A stretch of 64,000 nt of DNA, from positions 39,350,862 through 39,414,861 of the forward strand of contig CM049307.1 in NCBI GenBank assembly GCA_026874595.1. Direction: 5' to 3'. This document shows, in pieces, positions 60,501 through 64,000 of the stretch. The DNA comes from Sipunculus nudus (taxonomy: Eukaryota > Annelida > Sipuncula > Golfingiida > Sipunculidae). A program made the translations under genes and the position numbers. The notes under the pieces were generated by a model. The model saw only the letters and a program-made list of their open reading frames with translations, searched no databases and was not told the DNA's origin. How positions within the stretch are numbered: the first letter of the stretch is position 1; each line of letters opens with the position of its first letter.

Positions 60501-61009
60501 ATTCTTGTACTTACCCTTTTGGTTCAATCTGCTTGAAGAAACTAGCTATGCTATTGGTTTTTCTTCTTTTTGGAGGTTTTGGATTCTTATTGCTGTCCAT
60601 TGCTACTACCAGTGCTGGAACAGAACTGGCTTCAAGTTACAACATACTACTACGTGTGATCTGTGCTAAGCAGACTGTGCACATGTTTACACGAATGAGT
60701 ACACTACAGTGGTCAAAGTCCACTGCCCAAGCAGAGGTGACCTCTCAGCACAGCTCAGTCCAACTAGTATGCATTCTGTTCATGTGCAAGTCCAGCCTCC
60801 GGCTACATAGGCCAGGGCAATTAGTATATCAGGTGTATCTGGTTGAGGGGAAATGTCTCTTCTGTTAGACTTATCTGTTTAATGGGTTCCTAAGGTTAAT
60901 TAAATTGCTTCATTTCTGATTATTTGGGGGGGGGGATATACTCCTGCCCCCCCCCATACCACTACTTGGGGGGGGGGGGGGGCCTGGCCCCCTGGTTCCT
61001 ACGCCACTG
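57504..61009 (-). mobile_element. hAT-type DNA transposon (ZMYM1-like), decayed
   Basis: About 3.5 kb element. The left end starts CAGTGGCGTAGCAATCTC at 57504 and the right end, read in reverse complement, starts CAGTGGCGTAGGAACC at 61009, so short terminal inverted repeats agree over about 14 bp. G/C homopolymer runs lie just inside both ends (57555-57572 and 60968-60982). It encloses a minus-strand transposase gene. No clear 8 bp target-site duplication is seen, so the flanks have drifted or the ends are off by a few bases. Confidence 0.72.
57908..60600 (-). pseudogene. ZMYM1-like hAT transposase, intron-containing, multiply broken
   Basis: Exon 1 (60600-60515) encodes MDSNKNPKPPKRRKTNSIAS then FFKQIEPKG and ends at GTAAGT. 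Exon 2 begins at 59864 after CCCCACCAG and continues the frame (NEEEQSQRPE...). A stop lies near 59594. A zinc-finger TTF-type remnant (WKKAIEKFKTHEKSASHR) follows at about 59395-59500, with its front part missing. The DUF4371 part (59360-58676) includes IADEARDVSNAEQLSVCLRW and CRGQACDGAANM, so two of the expected acidic residues remain. A TAG lies at about 58674, where a middle segment also seems deleted. The C-terminal hAT dimerisation block (ATAERSFSSLRRVKTYLRSS) is at about 58040. A frameshift right after it replaces the last residues; the original frame ends at 57908. Non-functional as it stands. Confidence 0.72.
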
Positions 61010-61300
61010 ATTAATTATTACCAGAGTAATTATTAACCAATATAAATACTCTATACCTTTATTAACCTAGAGAGGAATTTTGAATTTTCAGTGGAAACCT
61101 CAAATTAATGTTTACTTCAGTATATAACAAGGTATATATATATAGGACTCTGTGTTGCTTATACTTGTATAAGAATAAGGTTAAAACGTAAGAAGGCTCT
61201 ATATAAGGACTAATGAAAAGGATCACAGAAATAAAAATTTGGCTGTTGCACTTACCTTAATCCTTTGCACCTCCCTTTTACAATTTGGCCAAACCATGCA

Positions 61301-61490
61301 TACACGAATGTACCCTGTGTATGTCGCCAGTTTACCTGTGGTCCTGTGAGATTGATACATGTATAAGCGGTGACCTTATGGACCCACTTCCCACGGTTAT
61401 CACAGGTGACCGTTACGTGTGGGTATATGAAATATATCCCTTGTCATGTCCTGCAAGCTTTGCATCATACATATCAACACACACAGCTCA
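61301..61490. repeat. Upstream segment of gene C, homologous to 50452-50620
   Basis: Partner of the segment upstream of gene B. Subtracting the 3.5 kb hAT insertion puts it about 0.9 kb from the gene C start, comparable to about 1.3 kb for gene B. Confidence 0.5.
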
Positions 61491-64000
61491 GTTTCCATGC
61501 TTGAGGACACCCCTTTTTTTCTAGCCGTGGAACGAGCTCATTTTAAGGAAGTACCTGTATTTCTGAATGCATTCACCGATATATATATAAAATATCCCGA
61601 TTATACTTCATCTGAAGGTCAGGGTAATTGCAGAAGTATGAAAAATGCATAAATATCACCCTCGATCGTATGCTGTTTAGCCCGAATTTCATGGACTCCA
61701 TTATGAAATGGCTGTCCCATTGGCTCCTGGACTTATATATAACTTGAACGGTAGGCCTAATTAAATTAATATTGTGAAATTTGAGAGATACTCAGGAAAA
61801 TTCAATGTTTAAAGGGACCTATTCACATACCAGGCATACATATATATGTTAAATATGCATAGAGAATCTTGTTTTCTCCTTATAATATTATTGTGATGAA
61901 CCGTTAGCTTACTCCTATTCACAAGTGGTAAAAACAAATCAAGCTTTGTCAAGCTTCTGACCGATGTATGTGCAATACCTGTGTACCAGGGCTGAACAAA
62001 TATTATTATCAGACCAATTTGGCCTCCCTGCTATCTAACGAAGTCTCTCTAATGTGAGAAAGGCAAAACTGCCGTCAGATTTAAGCAATCCCTGCTGACT
62101 TCTGTTTGACTGGAAATGGACAAAACCTCAAATGACAAAAAAAAATAGATAAAAAAATAAAATAAAATAACCACGCGAAATCGACTAGAGTGGCGTAACT
62201 CCAAGTACAAATGGCAAAGCAGTGGAAATCCATAAAGCCATTGCAGGGAAAATCTTCAATTTAAGTCCGAATTGACAAATAATATTAAACTTTCAGTCCA
62301 TATGACAAATGTTTACGACAGCTCTGCAAAAATAGTTTGGCTAATTGTGATCACATAACAACCCCAAGTACTCTTGTGTAAGATCGCTCGTACACCAGTG
62401 CAATTTGTAGGTGGCGCCACTAAATTTGTTTTGCAGCACACCTAACAAAACATTCACGGGTAAAAAAAATTCATGCAAATAGGTCCAGCTATTGTTTAGA
62501 AAGCTGCTGATAGACCGATAACGAACAGACTGACGACACCCACAGAACTTTGTTCACAGGGTAGCGTTCTTTATAAAAAGTGGATTTGGGATGGGAAAAC
62601 CTCGGTACTCCGCACTTATGGATCAAACAAGAAGATTGCAAAGATTATTTCTTACGCTTCAATTGGCATCAAAGCTGGTATTGTGTTTTATTTCATTGTT
62701 TTACTTAATTTTGGAACAGACAATCCTGTGCATTGTAGCTGTACTTGAAGAGATTCCATAAACAATGAAACACTAAGTCAGTGCCATGTTCTGTTTTGAC
62801 GAGTCTCTTTTTATATGGAGTGATATTATTTTGGTTTGATCGTCTGACTGATCCACGTGGTTCATCTTCTCTTCCAGCCGCGAGAATGCACCCACTGATC
62901 AAAGAAGATCAAAACAAGCTTTGATCTTTCAACAATGTGTATGTATCAGTCCATGTCTGTCTCCAGTTAACATTTTATGCCACAGTGATGTAGGCATGAG
63001 ATACTGCTCTGTTGATTGTCATTGCTATTTTTTTACATACTCCCCTTTAGATAATAAGAAGTTTTTGCATGGTCAGCTGTTTTGGCAAATGAAGTCACCC
63101 GTGAATCCGAAATTTAGTTTTGATCTCTCACGACAGGTGGCAATACTGTGTACAAAGATCAAGCCGAAATGTAACCATCATATTTGGAAAATATTATTTT
63201 TTCGATATCATTTGTTCAGTAGTGAAACGCCTGAAGAGCGTCAAAAGCATTTAACACAGTTTTCTTATTAAACAAATTTACCTGGTATATATCCCCACAA
63301 AATTCATTCATTATTGAATTATTTCAATAAACACTCTAGCCGCCGACGGCGACGCGACAGTTTCTTTAAGTCTGTTGCGTCGCTGGCCCACCAAAGGGTT
63401 AATTCGGATTATGGCACGAAACAATCTGTTACTCTTATAGAAAGGAAATTAAATAAAAATATTATCTATGGATGAAACATTACAATGTTCACATTACGTT
63501 GTAATTTGACAGGCCTTTTATCTAAAATAACCATTCAGGAAAGAATGAAGCATCTGTATCATCAATAACTGATTTATTTTTCCAGAGAGAATTGAAGCAT
63601 GAACAGGCCTAATAACATCATGTATTTTGCGGCAGTCCTGTATCATGCTTCAGGTCTGTGTACTATTATGTACACATTTTCACTTCCTGTGTGCAAGGTT
63701 TTGCTGTGAATTGAACAGTTATGTTTTCAATGTTCAAACATTCAATACACATAGATGTACTGAACATAATCAATCGAAATATGTTCAATCGCACAGGTGT
63801 GTATGGAGTGATATAATCATAGGTAACTCAAGGGGTAATCTACGGACTCATTGCGCCAGTCCCTAAAAAGAGCAGTTGAGGAGTCAATTTTTATTGGCTA
63901 TATATTTGGGTTTGCTTTGTGTTTGTGTGATCATATGTTACAAGTAAAAATTAGTTTTAATGTTGCACAATAGGAATAAATGAGATGGACATATCAGAAT
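61491..64000. other. No recognisable gene
   Basis: Unassigned sequence to the window end; a 116-codon plus frame (62921-63271) has no domain or splice support. Confidence 0.4.

Noticed and set aside
60464-60868. 134-codon hydrophobic plus-strand frame
   Set aside because: Antisense of the hAT transposase exon 1 and its flank; no independent support.

Overview
Eukaryotic, AT-rich, repeat-dense DNA from an animal, most likely a marine lophotrochozoan such as a bivalve or other mollusc. The evidence is spliced genes with GT/AG introns, long (TA)n tracts, CR1/jockey-type LINE remnants, a hAT element of the ZMYM1-like type, tRNA-derived SINEs, and repeats that end in a hairpin built on AGCTCAG...CTGAGCT, which I associate with molluscan genomes. 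The phylum is an inference. There are no bacterial operons, CRISPR arrays or rRNA genes.

The only host protein genes I can support form a tandem cluster on the minus strand from 36980 to 56876. There are three paralogues of a ten-span transporter of the drug/metabolite transporter superfamily whose pattern best matches the CRT-like (chloroquine resistance transporter-like) family. Each has four coding exons with the same junctions and phases (1, 0, 0). Gene A (36980-40364) and gene C (52470-56876) are intact by eye, at 410 and 414 residues. Gene B (45547-49193) has a stop and a frameshift in its N-terminal coding part and a displaced exon 1 donor; it is a pseudogene or makes a protein starting just before the first membrane span. 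All three carry an acidic dileucine signal ([E]xxPLL) at the N-terminus and a cysteine pair between spans 7 and 8, which suggests an endolysosomal transporter. B and C are close sisters; A is more distant.

The remainder is repeats and unassigned DNA. 0-13 kb: minisatellites (664-961, 2690-2925, 4263-5055), a TIR element (9130-9448) and a SINE cluster (12677-13240). 14-18 kb: microsatellites and a minus-strand LINE. 18.6-23.7 kb: a composite repeat with four diverged monomers of about 0.5-0.6 kb, split by a 1.55 kb TA-flanked TIR element whose empty site survives in a sister copy nearby. 25.5-25.8 kb: a cluster of short inverted motifs. 27.8-32.9 kb: nested LINEs, the inner one with an 11 bp target-site duplication. 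35.3-35.6 kb: a second SINE type. 40.4-41.0 kb: a TIR element just upstream of gene A. 41-43 kb: dispersed direct repeats. 57.5-61.0 kb: a decayed, intron-containing hAT element inserted upstream of gene C.

The sequence between 0 and 12 kb and after 61.5 kb holds no coding region I can recognise; it may be intronic or intergenic.
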